Positions 8,367 through 17,624 are shown, counted from the stretch's first letter. The stretch is DNA of 45,551 bases from Burkholderiales bacterium RIFCSPLOWO2_02_FULL_57_36 (GCA_001770855.1 MESE01000116.1:12755-58305), one strand, 5' to 3'. The notes: a model not told the origin generated them from the letters alone. Translations and numbers: made by a program.

Positions 8367-9242
8367 ATGAAATCATCTCGTTCGGAATTTATCACGGTCC
8401 GCGGTCTTCGGTACCATGTTCGCCATTGGGGTAATGCGGAAGCGCCAAAATTATTCATGGTTCATGGCTGGATGGACGTATCGGCGTCATTTCAGTTCAT
8501 GGTTGACAGCTTGCAGCGCGACTGGCATGTAATCGCACCCGATTGGCGCGGCTTTGGCTTGACTCAAAATTCCGCAGCCGACACATATTGGTTCGCTGAC
8601 TATATGGGGGATCTGGATGCATTGCTGCAGCATTACGCACCGAATGAAGCAATTGACCTGCTCGGCCACAGCATGGGCGGCAACGTGGTCATGCTTTATG
8701 CCGGCGTACGTCCGGAGCGGGTAAAAAAATTGATCAATCTGGAAGGATTCGGATTGCCCGCCACACGCCCCGAACAAGCTCCGAACCGCTATGCGAAATG
8801 GCTGGATGAGTTGCGCGCGCAGCCAAGCATGCGGTCCTACGCGACGCAAGCCGAAGTCGCGGCACGATTGCAAAAGACCAATCCGCGCCTGACCGACGAG
8901 CGCGCCGCATTTTTATCGGACCATTGGGCAGCACAAAATGCACAGGGCGCGTGGGAAATCCTGGGCGATCCGGTGCACAAGAACAGCAGTCCGCTGCTGT
9001 ACCGCGTTGAAGAAATTCTGGCCTGCTGGAAATTAATCGCCGCGCCGGTGCTATGGGTGGAAGCCGACGATACCGATGCATGGCGCTGGATGGGGCCCAA
9101 GGAAAACGCCCGCATTGAAATCGACCGCCGCATTCAATTCATTCCTCAGGTCACGACGGCGTGCATCAATGATGCCGGGCACATGCTGCATCATGACCAG
9201 CCGCAGGCCTTGGCAAAGCTTATAGAAGAATTTCTGAGGTAG
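8367..9242 (+). CDS. Alpha/beta hydrolase
   Basis: A 291-residue alpha/beta-hydrolase-fold enzyme. It has the oxyanion region MVHGWMD (31–37), the nucleophile elbow GHSMGG with Ser102, and the catalytic histidine in DAGHMLHHDQP near the C-terminus. The frame is open upstream to a TTG at 8322; ATG 8367 is preferred because the family domain starts right after it, though no clear ribosome site precedes either. It is divergent from the acyl-CoA synthetase, sharing the palindrome at 8270–8289, so the two may be co-regulated. Esterase, lipase or C–C hydrolase activity cannot be separated from sequence alone. Confidence 0.87.
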   Translation: MKSSRSEFITVRGLRYHVRHWGNAEAPKLFMVHGWMDVSASFQFMVDSLQRDWHVIAPDWRGFGLTQNSAADTYWFADYMGDLDALLQHYAPNEAIDLLGHSMGGNVVMLYAGVRPERVKKLINLEGFGLPATRPEQAPNRYAKWLDELRAQPSMRSYATQAEVAARLQKTNPRLTDERAAFLSDHWAAQNAQGAWEILGDPVHKNSSPLLYRVEEILACWKLIAAPVLWVEADDTDAWRWMGPKENARIEIDRRIQFIPQVTTACINDAGHMLHHDQPQALAKLIEEFLR

Positions 9243-9326
9243 TCGCAAACTTTGCCGAAGAATACGCTGCTTGATAAGCGGCGTACAATCTTGCTTTATC
9301 CTGCTGTGCAGCTTTGCCTCTTTCGC

Positions 9327-10163
9327 ATGCTCAATATCGATCTTCATTGCCATTCCAATATTTCCGACGGCATTCTGCCTCCTGCGGAGGTGGCCGCGCG
9401 CGCCAAGGCGAACGGGGTCGATGTCTGGGCGCTCACCGATCATGACGAAGTCGACGGCATTCGGGAAGCGCGTCAAGCCGCCGCCGATGTGAACCTGGAA
9501 TATGTTCCCGGCGTTGAAATTTCGGTCACTTGGGCGGGGCAGACAGTGCATGTTGTCGGTTTGCATATCGACGAAACCAGTGAAAGCCTGGTTTGTGGAT
9601 TGGCCGCTACCCGTGCCGGACGCGAACGTCGCGCAACAGACATTGCCGGACAGCTTGCAACGGCCGGCATTCCGGGCGCGCTCGAAGGAGCATTGAAGTT
9701 CGTGGGCAATCCGGACCTGATCTCGCGCATGCATTTCGCGCGCTACATACTTGAACTCGGTTTATGTACCGACGTGGGCGATGTTTTCCGCAATTACCTG
9801 ATCGAAGGCAAGCCGGGCTATGTGCCGCACCGCTGGGCGACGCTGCAAGATGCGGTTGGCTGGATTCGCGGCGCGGGCGGCATCGCCGTGATGGCCCATC
9901 CCGGACGTTACAAGTACAGCGATCTTGCGTTTGGCGAGCTGTTCGACGAGTTCAAGCAGCTTGGCGGCACGGCGATCGAAGTTGTCACCGGCAGCCATAC
10001 GGTGGATCAATATTCGCAATATGCGAAAGTCGCAAACCATTATGGTTTTCTGGGCTCGCGCGGGTCGGATTTTCATGGACCGGGCGAGTCGCGTGTGGAA
10101 TTGGGCGCGTTGCCGCCATTGCCCGATAACGTAAAACCGGTCTGGCACGACTGGCCCAGGTAG
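9327..10163 (+). CDS. PHP-domain phosphoesterase (YciV/RNase AM-like)
   Basis: A 278-residue polymerase-and-histidinol-phosphatase (PHP) metal phosphoesterase. Family members remove phosphate from 3',5'-nucleoside bisphosphates or act as 5'-3' exonucleases on short RNA (E. coli YciV/Rnm). Metal-binding motifs are present: IDLHCHSNISDG at the N-terminus, LTDHDEVDG, VPGVEIS, VMAHPGRY and GSDFHGP near the end. ATG 9327 is chosen because the first motif must begin within a few residues of the start; longer frames to 9252 add nothing recognisable. In related bacteria as I recall it lies just before the yciO gene; here htpX is interposed. Confidence 0.88.
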   Translation: MLNIDLHCHSNISDGILPPAEVAARAKANGVDVWALTDHDEVDGIREARQAAADVNLEYVPGVEISVTWAGQTVHVVGLHIDETSESLVCGLAATRAGRERRATDIAGQLATAGIPGALEGALKFVGNPDLISRMHFARYILELGLCTDVGDVFRNYLIEGKPGYVPHRWATLQDAVGWIRGAGGIAVMAHPGRYKYSDLAFGELFDEFKQLGGTAIEVVTGSHTVDQYSQYAKVANHYGFLGSRGSDFHGPGESRVELGALPPLPDNVKPVWHDWPR

Positions 10164-10225
10164 TACGGCGGCCGGTCGATAAGAAATGCGCTACAGAGAC
10201 TTTGCCTCGCACATTTCAATATCCA

Positions 10226-10257
10226 CTTGATTTTCCCTAGCGGCATCCCTATATAAT
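10226..10257 (+). promoter_or_regulatory. Heat-shock (RpoH-like) promoter of htpX
   Basis: CTTGATT (10226–10232), a 14-bp spacer, then CCCTATAT (10247–10254) fit the sigma-32 pattern CTTGAAA–N11–16–CCCCATNT with few mismatches. TATAAT at 10252–10257 overlaps it, so sigma-70 could also start here. The htpX ATG is 35 bp downstream. Confidence 0.6.
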
Positions 10258-10291
10258 CCGCGTGCGGTTTTCTAACTTGGGAGTCTTCTGA

Positions 10292-11167
10292 ATGAAACGA
10301 ATTTTCTTGTTCGTCGCCACCAACATTGCCGTGATCGCAGTCATGACAATTGTTTTGTCGCTGCTTGGAGTGGATCGTTTTTTGACCAGCGCCGGCTTGA
10401 ATCTGCCGATGTTGCTGGTGTTTTCGCTGGTGGTCGGTTTTACCGGTTCGATCATTTCACTGTTGATGAGCAAGCCGATGGCGAAATGGTCCACCGGTGC
10501 CCGCGTGATCGATGCGCCGTCCAGTTCGACCGAACTGTGGCTGGTCGATACCGTGAAAAAACTGGCTGACCGCTCGGGAATCGCCATGCCGGAAGTCGCG
10601 GTATACGACGGCGAGCCGAACGCATTTGCGACCGGTGCATTCAAGAACTCCGCACTGGTTGCGGTATCGACCGGGCTGCTGCAAAGCATGACCAAGGAAG
10701 AAGTCGAGGCAGTGCTTGCGCATGAAGTGGCGCACGTCGCCAATGGCGACATGGTGACCTTGACCCTGATCCAGGGCGTGGTGAACACCTTCGTCGTGTT
10801 TCTGTCGCGCGTTGTCGGTTACGCGGTGGATCGCGCGCTGTCACGCGGCGGCGACAGTAGTGGCCCGGGCCCCGGCTACATGATCACGGTGATCGTATCG
10901 CAAATTGTGTTTGGTATCGCGGCGTCCATGATCGTCGCCTGGTTTTCCCGCTATCGCGAATTCCGCGCCGATGCCGGCGCCGCGCAATTGATGGGTACCC
11001 CGCAGCCGATGGTAAAAGCGTTGGCGCGCCTTGGAGGCATGGAGCCAAGCAGCCTTTCCAAATCGATGGCGTCCTTGGGAATCAACAATAAACCGGGCTT
11101 CATGGCGTTGTTTTCATCGCATCCGCCGATTGAAGATCGCATTGCCGCGCTACGTGGCATGCGTTGA
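10292..11167 (+). CDS. htpX: Zinc metalloprotease HtpX
   Basis: Integral inner-membrane M48 protease that degrades misfolded membrane proteins together with FtsH in E. coli. 291 residues, the usual length. Two N-terminal hydrophobic helices (about 5–25 and 38–58), the zinc motif HEVAH (His144, Glu145, His148), two further hydrophobic stretches (about 155–180 and 195–218), and the third ligand glutamate in YREFRAD (Glu223) are visible. GGGAG lies 8 nt before the ATG. A heat-shock-like promoter precedes it, matching the known stress control of the family, and a terminator follows at 11192. Confidence 0.96.
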   Translation: MKRIFLFVATNIAVIAVMTIVLSLLGVDRFLTSAGLNLPMLLVFSLVVGFTGSIISLLMSKPMAKWSTGARVIDAPSSSTELWLVDTVKKLADRSGIAMPEVAVYDGEPNAFATGAFKNSALVAVSTGLLQSMTKEEVEAVLAHEVAHVANGDMVTLTLIQGVVNTFVVFLSRVVGYAVDRALSRGGDSSGPGPGYMITVIVSQIVFGIAASMIVAWFSRYREFRADAGAAQLMGTPQPMVKALARLGGMEPSSLSKSMASLGINNKPGFMALFSSHPPIEDRIAALRGMR

Positions 11168-11191
11168 CCCTCCGATTCATATTTTACCTAT

Positions 11192-11224
11192 CGGCGGCAG
11201 CATGAAAGTTGCCGCCGTTTTTAT
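11192..11224 (+). terminator. Terminator after htpX, immediately before the yciO start
   Basis: CGGCGGCA (11192–11199) pairs with TGCCGCCG (11210–11217), followed by TTTTTATTT. The ATG of the next gene begins at 11228, so the hairpin would also sit at the very end of any leader for that gene. Confidence 0.8.
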
Positions 11225-11227
11225 TTA

Positions 11228-11851
11228 ATGAGCCAATTTTTTCAGATTCATCCGGACAATCCGCAACTGCGCTTGATAAAACAGGCGGTGCAAATCATCC
11301 ACGGCGGCGGTATTGTCGCTCTGCCGACCGATTCCTGTTACGCGCTGGTTTGTCATCTCGATGATAAAAATGCCGTCGAGCGCCTGCGACGCATCCGTGG
11401 CGTGGACGATAAACATCATCTGACATTGATGTGCCGCGATCTCAGCGAAATTTCCCTGTATGCGCGAATCGACAACCGTCAGTACCGGTTGCTGAAGGCG
11501 ACAACGCCGGGGCCATACACGTTTATTCTCGAAGCCACCAAGGAAGTGCCGCGCCGCTTGAGCCATCCATCGCGCAAGACGATCGGCTTGCGCGTGCCTG
11601 AAAATCGCATTGCGCATGCATTGCTCGAAGAGCTTGGGCAACCGTTGCTCGGCACCACGCTGATTTTGCCGGGAGAAGAAGATGCACTGACCGACCCCAA
11701 TGAAATTCGCGATCGTATCGAGCGGCAGATTGAATTGATTATTGATGGCGGCGCTTGCAGCCTCGAACCGACCACGGTGATCGATATCTCCGGTGAAGAG
11801 CCTGTCCTGTTACGTCAAGGAAGAGGGGATAAGGCGCCGTTCGGATTTTAA
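11228..11851 (+). CDS. yciO: YciO-type Sua5/YrdC/YwlC family protein
   Basis: A 207-residue YrdC-fold protein of the YciO group. The fold binds ATP and RNA, and Sua5/TsaC relatives make threonylcarbamoyl-AMP for the t6A37 modification of tRNA; YciO's own role is less settled. Visible family features are the opening SQFFQIHPDNPQ, GGGIVALPTDSCYAL near residue 30, the basic segment around KHHLTLMC, and SRKTIGLRVPEN. No ribosome site precedes ATG 11228: the T-run of the htpX terminator ends only a few bases before it. Translation may therefore be leaderless or the mRNA may come from readthrough. The M50 protease and trpS follow on the same strand. Confidence 0.9.
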   Translation: MSQFFQIHPDNPQLRLIKQAVQIIHGGGIVALPTDSCYALVCHLDDKNAVERLRRIRGVDDKHHLTLMCRDLSEISLYARIDNRQYRLLKATTPGPYTFILEATKEVPRRLSHPSRKTIGLRVPENRIAHALLEELGQPLLGTTLILPGEEDALTDPNEIRDRIERQIELIIDGGACSLEPTTVIDISGEEPVLLRQGRGDKAPFGF

Positions 11852-11982
11852 GTTCCCTGTATCCTGACCTATTGCAAACGGGATTGGAGCAGCACCCGCT
11901 TGCCGATACGAAGGTTTTTCGCTCAAGGCTGATTGCGCCGGTTGCAGTCGAATCGCAAGTTCCCTCTGATAAAATCCCACTG

Positions 11983-12639
11983 ATGAACGAAATTATCCAA
12001 ACTTTTGCCGTATATGCATTGCCGATACTGTTCGCAATCACGCTGCACGAAGCTTCTCACGCGTATGCGGCCAAGTATTTTGGCGATTCGACGGCGTATC
12101 TTCAGGGCCGGATGAGTTTAAATCCTGTCAAGCACATCGACCCGATAGGCACGCTGCTGATTCCGATCGCCTTGTATGTCGCCGGCAGCCCCTTTCTGTT
12201 CGGCTATGCCAAACCGGTTCCGGTCAATTGGGCAAATCTGCGTAAACCTAAACGTGATATGGCGTGGGTTGCGCTGGCAGGTCCTGCGGCTAACATCGTG
12301 ATGGCATTGATGTGGATGGCGCTCGCGATATTCTTGCACGCATGGCAAGTCGAAGAGCCGTTTTTCATGCGCATGGCCCAGGCAGGCATTGTGGTCAATC
12401 TTGTGATATTTGCATTCAACCTGTTTCCGGTGCCGCCTCTTGACGGAGGACGCGTGATGGCAAGCATCTTGCCGAGCAAGTATGCGTACCAGTTTGAAAA
12501 AATCGAGCCCTATGGTTTCTTCATCATACTCGGGCTGTTGTTTCTCGGCGTGTTGCGTTACTGGATGGTTCCGGTGATGACGATTACTCATCAGGCTTTA
12601 CTTATAATCATGTCTCCTCTGACCTTCCTTTTGAACTGA
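11983..12639 (+). CDS. Site-2 protease family membrane protein (M50)
   Basis: A 218-residue intramembrane metalloprotease homologue of the M50 family. The zinc motif HEASHA lies at about residues 20–25 inside the first hydrophobic segment, and the second motif NLFPVPPLDGGRV with the metal-ligand aspartate is in the last third; at least four further hydrophobic segments are visible. The frame is open upstream to 11872, but the protein family starts at MNEIIQ, so ATG 11983 is used. TAAAAT lies 7 nt before that ATG and no ribosome site is seen, which suggests a leaderless start. Ten bases separate its stop from trpS. Its substrate is unknown. Confidence 0.9.
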   Translation: MNEIIQTFAVYALPILFAITLHEASHAYAAKYFGDSTAYLQGRMSLNPVKHIDPIGTLLIPIALYVAGSPFLFGYAKPVPVNWANLRKPKRDMAWVALAGPAANIVMALMWMALAIFLHAWQVEEPFFMRMAQAGIVVNLVIFAFNLFPVPPLDGGRVMASILPSKYAYQFEKIEPYGFFIILGLLFLGVLRYWMVPVMTITHQALLIIMSPLTFLLN

Positions 12640-12649
12640 ACGATTAATT

Positions 12650-13852
12650 ATGTATCCCGATCGCGTTGTTTCCGGCATGCGTCCTACTGGCGCATTGCAC
12701 TTGGGCCATTACCATGGTGCTCTCAAAAACTGGATCAAGTTGCAGTCCGAGCTTCCTTGCCTGTTTTTTGTCGCGGATTGGCATGCGCTGACGACACATT
12801 ATGATGATCCCGGCAGTATCGAGGCCAATACCTGGGACATGGTGATCGACTGGCTGGCCGCCGGTGTGGACCCGTCGCAAGCAACGCTGTTCATTCAATC
12901 GAAGGTTCCTGAACATGCGGAGCTGCATTTGCTGCTGTCGATGTCGACACCGCTCGGTTGGCTCGAGCGCGTGCCGACTTACAAGGACCAGCAAGAGAAA
13001 TTGGCTGACCGCGATTTGGCGACGTACGGATTTCTCGGCTATCCGTTGCTGCAGGCAGCCGATGTGCTGATCTACCGCGCCAGCATGGTGCCGGTGGGCG
13101 ACGATCAGGTGCCGCACGTGGAAATGATGCGCGAAATTGCGCGCCGCTTCAATCATCTTTACGGGCGTGAAAAAGGGTTCGAAGAGAAGGCGCACGATGC
13201 CGTCAAGAAGCTCGGCGGCAAGAATGCGAAAATTTACAATGAGCTGCGAACCCAGTTTCAGGAGCAGGGCAAAGCCGAGGCGCTGGTACAGGCAAAGGCA
13301 ATGCTCGATTCCGCGCAAAGCCTTTCGACGGCGGACCGAGAGCGCCTGTTCGGCTATCTCGAAGGTGGCCGAAAACGTATTCTGGTCGAGCCGCGGGCGT
13401 TGTTGACCGAGGCCTCCCGCTTGCCCGGACTCGATGGACAAAAAATGTCCAAGAGCTATGGCAACGCAATTGCGCTGCGTGAAGACAAGGAATCGGTTAT
13501 CAAAAAGGTTAGAACCATGCCTACCGATCCGGCGCGCGTCCGGCGCACCGATCCGGGGGACCCCGAGAAATGCCCGGTATGGGAATTACATAAGATTTAT
13601 TCGGACGAGAGCACCAAAAGTTGGGTTGTCAAAGGCTGCAAATCGGCAGGTATCGGCTGTCTCGAATGCAAGCAGCCGGTGATCGACGCGATCCTGAAGG
13701 AACAGGAGCCGATGAGGGAGCGTGCGCAGCAGTATCTCGACGATCCATCGCTGGTACGCGCGATTGTGGCTGACGGTTGCGACAAGGCGCGCAAGCTGGC
13801 GCAGGAAACGATGCGCGATGTCCGCAGCGAGATGGGATTAAGTTATTCCTGA
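12650..13852 (+). CDS. trpS: Tryptophan–tRNA ligase
   Basis: Class I aminoacyl-tRNA synthetase charging tRNA-Trp in the cytoplasm. 400 residues, longer than the 334 of E. coli because of an inserted segment before the KMSKS loop (about residues 180–260), a form I recall as normal for many beta- and gammaproteobacteria. The HIGH signature appears as HLGH (17–20) and KMSKS is intact in GQKMSKSYGN near residue 265. It starts 10 bp after the M50 protease gene, so they are likely co-transcribed. The ribosome site is weak. Confidence 0.96.
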   Translation: MYPDRVVSGMRPTGALHLGHYHGALKNWIKLQSELPCLFFVADWHALTTHYDDPGSIEANTWDMVIDWLAAGVDPSQATLFIQSKVPEHAELHLLLSMSTPLGWLERVPTYKDQQEKLADRDLATYGFLGYPLLQAADVLIYRASMVPVGDDQVPHVEMMREIARRFNHLYGREKGFEEKAHDAVKKLGGKNAKIYNELRTQFQEQGKAEALVQAKAMLDSAQSLSTADRERLFGYLEGGRKRILVEPRALLTEASRLPGLDGQKMSKSYGNAIALREDKESVIKKVRTMPTDPARVRRTDPGDPEKCPVWELHKIYSDESTKSWVVKGCKSAGIGCLECKQPVIDAILKEQEPMRERAQQYLDDPSLVRAIVADGCDKARKLAQETMRDVRSEMGLSYS

Positions 13853-13915
13853 TGACGCAACGGAATGAAACGGCTCTGGGGGCGTGGTCCGGTTTTCAGC
13901 CATTGAAAGGCAGGC

Positions 13916-14497
13916 ATGGACGCACATGGCGCGGTTGATCATCCGTCCGCCTGGGTGACTCGTTTTGCATCGCTGATTCCATCGGGAGAAGTGCTGGATC
14001 TGGCATGCGGCAGCGGACGGCATGCCCGCTTGCTGGCCGCGATGGGCCGGACTGTGCTGGCAGTGGATCGCGATACCGATGCGCTGGCAAAGATTGCCGG
14101 ACCGAACATCACCGTATTGCAACACGATCTGGAGCAGGACACAGGCGCCGGGATTTCGTGGCCTTTCGCGGAAAATCGCTTTGCCGGCATCGTGGTCACG
14201 AATTATCTGCATCGCCCGCTGTTTCCCAGTATTTTGGCGAGCCTGGCGCCCAATGGCGTATTGCTTTACGAAACCTTTGCCCGCGGCAATGGCCGGTTAG
14301 GCAAACCGTCGAACCCGGCCTTCCTGCTTGAGCCGGGCGAATTGCTGGAAGCGGTATGCGCATATTCTGCAAGTCCTTTGCAAATAATTGCATTTGAAGA
14401 CGGCTATATCGATCAACCCAAACCGGCGATGGTGCAACGGATATGCGCTGCCAAGATCGGCCGGGACGCCGCGCCGGAAATTCTTCGGTTGAATTAG
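13916..14497 (+). CDS. Class I SAM-dependent methyltransferase
   Basis: A 193-residue Rossmann-fold methyltransferase. Motif I is clear in [15 protein letters not shown] (about residues 26–40), followed by an acidic residue in [11 protein letters not shown] and a NYLHRPLF segment where such enzymes place the post-II region. The domain is small and has no extra substrate-binding domain, so the substrate is not predictable. AAGGCAGGC just before the ATG gives a ribosome site. It lies between trpS and dapA on the same strand with gaps of 63 and 82 bp. Confidence 0.85.
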   Translation: MDAHGAVDHPSAWVTRFASLIPSGEVLDLACGSGRHARLLAAMGRTVLAVDRDTDALAKIAGPNITVLQHDLEQDTGAGISWPFAENRFAGIVVTNYLHRPLFPSILASLAPNGVLLYETFARGNGRLGKPSNPAFLLEPGELLEAVCAYSASPLQIIAFEDGYIDQPKPAMVQRICAAKIGRDAAPEILRLN

Positions 14498-14579
14498 GCC
14501 CCAATTCGAGCCAAGAATGCCCAAGGACTCGGGCGATCCGCTACAATCGAACCTTTATTATTTTCCCGCAGACATCATC

Positions 14580-15458
14580 ATGATTCAGGGCAGCATAGTC
14601 GCAATCGTCACCCCCATGCACGCCGATGGCAGCCTCGATTTGCCTTGCTTGCGCAAACTGATCGACTGGCATATCGAGCAAGGCACCGACGGCATAGTCA
14701 TCGTCGGCACGACCGGGGAGTCGCCCACCGTATCGGTTGAAGAACATTGCGCACTGATCGAAGTAGCGGTGGAACATACCGCAAAACGCATTCCGGTTAT
14801 TGCCGGAACCGGCGGAAATTCGACTGCCGAGGCAATTGAACTGACACGGTTTGCCAAGAAAGTCGGCGCCGATGCCTCGCTGCAAGTGGTGCCTTACTAT
14901 AATCGGCCCACCCAGGAAGGCATGTTCCAGCATTTCAAAAAGATCGCCGAATCGGTCGATCTGCCAGTGATTCTCTATAACGTCCCTGGCAGGACCGTGG
15001 CGGACATGAGCAACGACACGATTGTGCGCCTGGCGCATGTGCCAGGCATTGTCGGCGTCAAGGAAGCCACCGGCAATATCGGCCGGGGCACCGACCTGAT
15101 CCGGCTGGCGCCGAAATCATTCGCAGTCTATTCCGGAGACGATCCGACCGCGATGGCGTTGATGTTTTGCGGGGCCAAAGGGAATATATCGGTCACAGCC
15201 AATGTGGCGCCGCGCGACATGCATGCGCTCTGCGCCGCGGCCACGAGCGGTAAGGTGGCCGAAGCGGTCGAGATCAATGACCGCCTTTTGCCGCTGCATA
15301 ACAAGCTGTTCGTCGAGCCCAATCCGGTTCCAGTGAAATGGGCCATGTCGGAAATGGGACTGATGCCTCCCGGTATCCGCCTGCCGCTGGTACCTCTTGC
15401 CGCCGAATTCCACGATACCGTTCGCGCAGCATTGCGCGAGTCGGGTGTATTACAATAG
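14580..15458 (+). CDS. dapA: 4-hydroxy-tetrahydrodipicolinate synthase
   Basis: Condenses pyruvate with aspartate semialdehyde in the diaminopimelate/lysine pathway. 292 residues, exactly the E. coli length. The start [13 protein letters not shown] aligns with the family N-terminus, which fixes ATG 14580 rather than 14517. The pyruvate-binding TTGES (44–48), Tyr133 in LYNVPGRT, and the Schiff-base Lys161 in VGVKEATGN are present. TACAAT at 14542–14547 may be a -10 box for its own promoter. bamC follows, as in E. coli and many other proteobacteria where dapA and bamC (nlpB) are adjacent. Confidence 0.97.
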   Translation: MIQGSIVAIVTPMHADGSLDLPCLRKLIDWHIEQGTDGIVIVGTTGESPTVSVEEHCALIEVAVEHTAKRIPVIAGTGGNSTAEAIELTRFAKKVGADASLQVVPYYNRPTQEGMFQHFKKIAESVDLPVILYNVPGRTVADMSNDTIVRLAHVPGIVGVKEATGNIGRGTDLIRLAPKSFAVYSGDDPTAMALMFCGAKGNISVTANVAPRDMHALCAAATSGKVAEAVEINDRLLPLHNKLFVEPNPVPVKWAMSEMGLMPPGIRLPLVPLAAEFHDTVRAALRESGVLQ

Positions 15459-15513
15459 GCGCCGATCGACTTGGCCAAGCATTTCCCCTGAACTTATCTC
15501 ACCCAGTATCGAT

Positions 15514-16701
15514 ATGACTATTCGGAACAACTCTCAGATGGCAAGCCGTAGCATCGCTCGACATGGCTTCATTTATATGCTCGCCCTGGCCAGTCTTGCC
15601 GGATGCGGTTCGATCAAATCCTCATTCGGCACGCTGCTGGAGCCGGATCGGATCGATTACAAGAGCGCCGGCAAGGCGCCCTCGCTGGAAGTGCCGCCGG
15701 ACCTGACGCAGTTGCAACGGGAAAATCGTTATGCAATACCGGATGCCAACCGCGGCACGGCGACTGCCTCCGGCTATAACCTGCAGCAAAACGCCGCGCC
15801 TGCTATGACGTCGAATGCGGTGCTGCCGAAAACGGGAGCGGACATCAAGGTCGAACGGAGCGGCAATCAGCGCTGGTTGGTCGTCAAACAGAATCCGGAA
15901 GTGTTATGGCCGCAAATCAAGGATTTTTGGCAGGATTCCGGGTTTTTGATCAGTGTCGAATCCCCGCAGACGGGAATTATGGAAACCGATTGGGCCGAGA
16001 ATCGCGCAAAGATTCCGCAGGATTTCATTCGTAATACCTTGGGCAGGGCGCTCGACTCATTGTATTCCACCGGTGAGCGCGATAAATTCCGCACCCGTAT
16101 CGAGCGTGCTGCGGACGGCTCGTCGGAAATATATATCAGCCATCGGGGCGTGCAGGAAGAGCTCTCGGGTGTGGATAAGGAACGCACCGTTTGGACGCCG
16201 CGTCCCAGTGACCCTGAATTGGAAGCGGACTTCCTGGCTCGCTTGATGTCCCGGCTCGGTGTCGAGGACAATCGCGCAAAGGCCGCGGTCATGAATACCT
16301 CGGCGCCGCAGGTGCGTGCGAAATTGGTCAAGGATGGCAACAGCGCATACGTGCAGGTTGACGAGAGTTTCGACCGGGCGTGGCGCAGGGTGGGATTGGC
16401 GCTGGACCGGGTCGGTTTTACGGTGGAAGACCGTGATCGTTCCCAAGGCGTGTATTTTGTTCGCTATGTCGATCAGGCTCAGGAAGGACAAAATAAATCA
16501 ACTGAGGAGAAAGGGTTTATTTCCCGGCTATTCTCGTTTGGATCAAGCGAGGACAAGAACAAGTCCGCTCAACGCTATCGTGTTTCGGTAAAAGGAGCGG
16601 GCGATGCCAGCCGGGTTACCGTACTTAATAGTGAGGGTGCACGGGAGTCGTCGCGGGTAGCGGACCGGATCCTGGCCTTGTTGAGCGAACAGTTGAAATA
16701 G
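15514..16701 (+). CDS. bamC: Outer-membrane assembly lipoprotein BamC
   Basis: Accessory lipoprotein of the BAM complex that inserts beta-barrel proteins in the outer membrane. About 395 residues; E. coli BamC has 344. A lipoprotein signal is visible with the lipobox LAGC in ALASLAGCGSIKSS, followed by the unstructured segment DYKSAGKAPSLEVPPDLTQ that in E. coli contacts BamD, and then two helix-grip domains. Two starts are possible: ATG 15514 and ATG 15538; the second gives a more typical 22-residue signal and has GGAA 10 nt upstream. It follows dapA by 55 bp and precedes the metallo-beta-lactamase-fold gene by 44 bp. Confidence 0.9.
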   Translation: MTIRNNSQMASRSIARHGFIYMLALASLAGCGSIKSSFGTLLEPDRIDYKSAGKAPSLEVPPDLTQLQRENRYAIPDANRGTATASGYNLQQNAAPAMTSNAVLPKTGADIKVERSGNQRWLVVKQNPEVLWPQIKDFWQDSGFLISVESPQTGIMETDWAENRAKIPQDFIRNTLGRALDSLYSTGERDKFRTRIERAADGSSEIYISHRGVQEELSGVDKERTVWTPRPSDPELEADFLARLMSRLGVEDNRAKAAVMNTSAPQVRAKLVKDGNSAYVQVDESFDRAWRRVGLALDRVGFTVEDRDRSQGVYFVRYVDQAQEGQNKSTEEKGFISRLFSFGSSEDKNKSAQRYRVSVKGAGDASRVTVLNSEGARESSRVADRILALLSEQLK

Positions 16702-16745
16702 TCGTCTTTCCCTTTTTTCGATCAGCTTTATTGCCTCGTCTCTAA

Positions 16746-17525
16746 TTGAAGTTCGCAAGCTTGGGCAGCGGCAGCGAAGGAAATGCACTGTTGATTTCCG
16801 CCGCGTCCGGCACGACTCGGACCACGATCATGCTGGATTGCGGATTCGGCATACGTGAAACCGAGAGACGATTGGCCAGATTGGAAATGACGCCGCAAGA
16901 TTTGTCCGGAATCGTGGTGACGCATGAGCATCAGGACCACATCGGCGGCGTATTCAAGTTTGCGCGGCGGCACCACCTTCCGGTGTGGCTTAGCTTCGGG
17001 ACTTATCAGGCTGTCCGGAATGATTGTACTAATGCAACGTTTCATCTTTGTCGAGATGGCGACAGGCTATCAATTGGCGATCTCGAATTAACTCCCTACA
17101 CAGTGCCGCACGACGCTCGGGAGCCGGTCCAGTATCTGGCAACCGACGGACAAACCACGCTTGGTGTATTGACCGACGCCGGCCAGTCGACCCCGCATCT
17201 GGTACAGGTATTGGGCGGCTGCGACGCGCTGATGCTGGAGTGTAATCATGATCGGCAAATGCTGGCAGATTCCGCTTACCCTCCGTCGCTGAAGCAACGC
17301 ATCGGTGGCGCCTATGGACATCTCTCCAATCAGACAGCCGCTGAAATCCTGGGCGCGATCGACCAGACCCGATTGAAAAAAGTTGTTGGAGCGCATCTGA
17401 GCCGCGCAAACAATACGCCGGACCTGGCTCATACGGCTTTATGTGGCGCGCTCATGGCAGGACAGGCGGAAATAATGATCGCTTGCCAAGAGGATGGATT
17501 TGGCTGGATCGAACTGGAAGCCTGA
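16746..17525 (+). CDS. Metallo-beta-lactamase-fold hydrolase (YycJ-like)
   Basis: A 259-residue MBL-fold metal hydrolase. It has the metal motif THEHQDHIGG near residue 60, further ligands in AYGHLSNQT, and the ECNHD motif typical of the YycJ/WalJ group. The start is a TTG at 16746: an in-frame TAA lies directly before it, and the family begins with FASLGSGSEGNA, so no other start is possible. Homologues have been linked to DNA or RNA 5'-exonuclease work and cell-wall phenotypes, but the function here is not established. The gene ends at a strong bidirectional terminator. Confidence 0.9.
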   Translation: MKFASLGSGSEGNALLISAASGTTRTTIMLDCGFGIRETERRLARLEMTPQDLSGIVVTHEHQDHIGGVFKFARRHHLPVWLSFGTYQAVRNDCTNATFHLCRDGDRLSIGDLELTPYTVPHDAREPVQYLATDGQTTLGVLTDAGQSTPHLVQVLGGCDALMLECNHDRQMLADSAYPPSLKQRIGGAYGHLSNQTAAEILGAIDQTRLKKVVGAHLSRANNTPDLAHTALCGALMAGQAEIMIACQEDGFGWIELEA

Positions 17526-17580
17526 AGGACTCTCTCAGGCATGGACTTTTCGTCGATTCGGCCAATTAAAATCTGATTGA

Positions 17581-17610
17581 AAAAAAACCGACCCAAAGGT
17601 CGGTTTTTTT
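17581..17610. terminator. Bidirectional intrinsic terminator
   Basis: AAAAAAACCGACC, loop CAAA, GGTCGGTTTTTTT: a perfect stem with T-runs on both strands, between the convergent MBL-fold gene (+) and the alanine-rich lipoprotein gene (−). Confidence 0.93.
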
Positions 17611-17624
17611 ATGAAACCGCTGAA

